In this document: piece after piece, positions 22,111-22,286 of the stretch
Position numbering within the stretch: position 1 is the stretch's first letter
How the letters are laid out: each line of letters starts with the position of its first letter
Program-made: the position numbers and the translations under genes
NCBI GenBank assembly: GCA_009668925.1
Contig: SBEK01000030.1
Span: 4,636-26,921, forward strand
Direction of reading: 5' to 3'
DNA length: 22,286 bases
DNA from: Deltaproteobacteria bacterium
GTDB lineage: Bacteria > Desulfobacterota > Syntrophia > Syntrophales > Smithellaceae
The notes under the pieces: generated by a model
The model's input: only the letters and a program-made list of their open reading frames with translations
Database searches by the model: none
What the model was told of the DNA's origin: nothing

Positions 22111-22131
22111 AAAAGGGACCGTCCCCTTTTT
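22111..22131. terminator. Bidirectional terminator-like palindrome
   Basis: AAAAGGGAC, C, GTCCCCTTTTT reads almost the same on both strands: a GGGAC/GTCCC core flanked by A and T runs. On either strand it can form a GC stem followed by U residues. The form AAAGGGAC...GTCCC(C)TTT also recurs near mobile elements in environmental genomes (from memory), so it may be a repeat remnant instead of a working terminator. Confidence 0.45.
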
Positions 22132-22154
22132 GAATGAATATTCCCTTAATCACG

Positions 22155-22183
22155 TTGACAGGCAGGCGATCTTCCGTTACGGG
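22155..22183 (+). promoter_or_regulatory. Candidate promoter of the thioesterase gene
   Basis: A perfect TTGACA (22155-22160) is followed by a 17-base spacer and TACGGG (22178-22183), a poor -10. The position suits a short leader before the ATG at 22208. Confidence 0.35.
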
Positions 22184-22207
22184 TAAAAGACCAAAGGAGA
22201 AAAGCCT

Positions 22208-22286
22208 ATGCAGCTAAAGACGCACAGTACATGCAGGATGGTGAAGAGCGAAGATCTGAATCATCATGGCACCCTGTTCGCCGGCA
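22208..22286 (+). CDS. Acyl-CoA thioesterase, hotdog fold (5' part only)
   Basis: Twenty-six codons are visible before the window ends, starting MQLKTHSTCRMVKSEDLNHH. The segment VKSEDLNHHGTLFAG is the highly conserved start of the acyl-CoA hydrolase (YciA/BFIT-like) hotdog thioesterases, where the NHHGTLFGG-type loop begins the active-site helix. These enzymes hydrolyse acyl-CoA to free acid and CoA. A strong AAAGGAG lies about eight bases before the ATG. It faces away from the gsp operon. The call rests on this one motif, and chain-length preference cannot be judged. Confidence 0.82.
   Translation, partial: MQLKTHSTCRMVKSEDLNHHGTLFAG

Overview
The window is a bacterial chromosome segment of moderately high GC. 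It most resembles a Desulfobacterota / former Deltaproteobacteria genome of the Syntrophales type. That assignment is an inference from three things: an LL-diaminopimelate aminotransferase (DapL) lysine route, the delta-type type II secretion (T2SS) gene order with GspN, ExeA-like and TPR genes, and the intergenic palindromic repeats. No marker gene here fixes the genus.

Left part (1-2420), plus strand. The window opens with the last 51 codons of a membrane protein, possibly a MurJ-type flippase. Next come serS and then two tRNA-Ser genes, UGA and GCU, so the enzyme sits beside two of its own substrates. Downstream of the second tRNA is a decayed tandem copy of the tRNA 3' end. It is followed by about 200 bases with no gene, which carry one copy of a dispersed repeat.

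Middle part (2421-7710), minus strand. There are three units. A short-chain dehydrogenase and a C_GCAxxG_C_C-family cysteine protein form a two-gene operon with a good promoter. A divergent YchF-like P-loop protein follows. Then come dapF and dapL, the last steps of meso-diaminopimelate (peptidoglycan and lysine) synthesis. The spacers here are full of non-coding repeats: a palindromic element in two copies, a roughly 62-base dispersed repeat, and a MITE-like element whose end forms the dapL stop codon.

Right part (7711-21814), minus strand. This is one long, tightly packed T2SS operon, transcribed as gspF-G-H-I-J-K-L-M-N-C, then an ExeA/GspA-like ATPase, a GspB-like TPR protein, gspD and gspE. 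It encodes the secretin (D), clamp protein (C), assembly ATPase (E), inner-membrane platform (F, L, M), major and minor pseudopilins (G, H, I, J, K), GspN, and the GspA/B pair that helps insert the secretin through peptidoglycan. No prepilin peptidase (GspO/PilD) is present, so it must be encoded elsewhere. dapF and dapL lie downstream in the same direction.

The last 470 bases hold a gene-poor, AT-richer spacer with a terminator-like palindrome. They end with a plus-strand promoter candidate and the first 26 codons of a hotdog acyl-CoA thioesterase. I see no phage, IS transposase, CRISPR or defence genes. The most interesting points are the architecture of the T2SS (a GspL that keeps PilM-like nucleotide motifs, a short GspA, a TPR-type GspB), the altered YchF-like protein, and the repeats.
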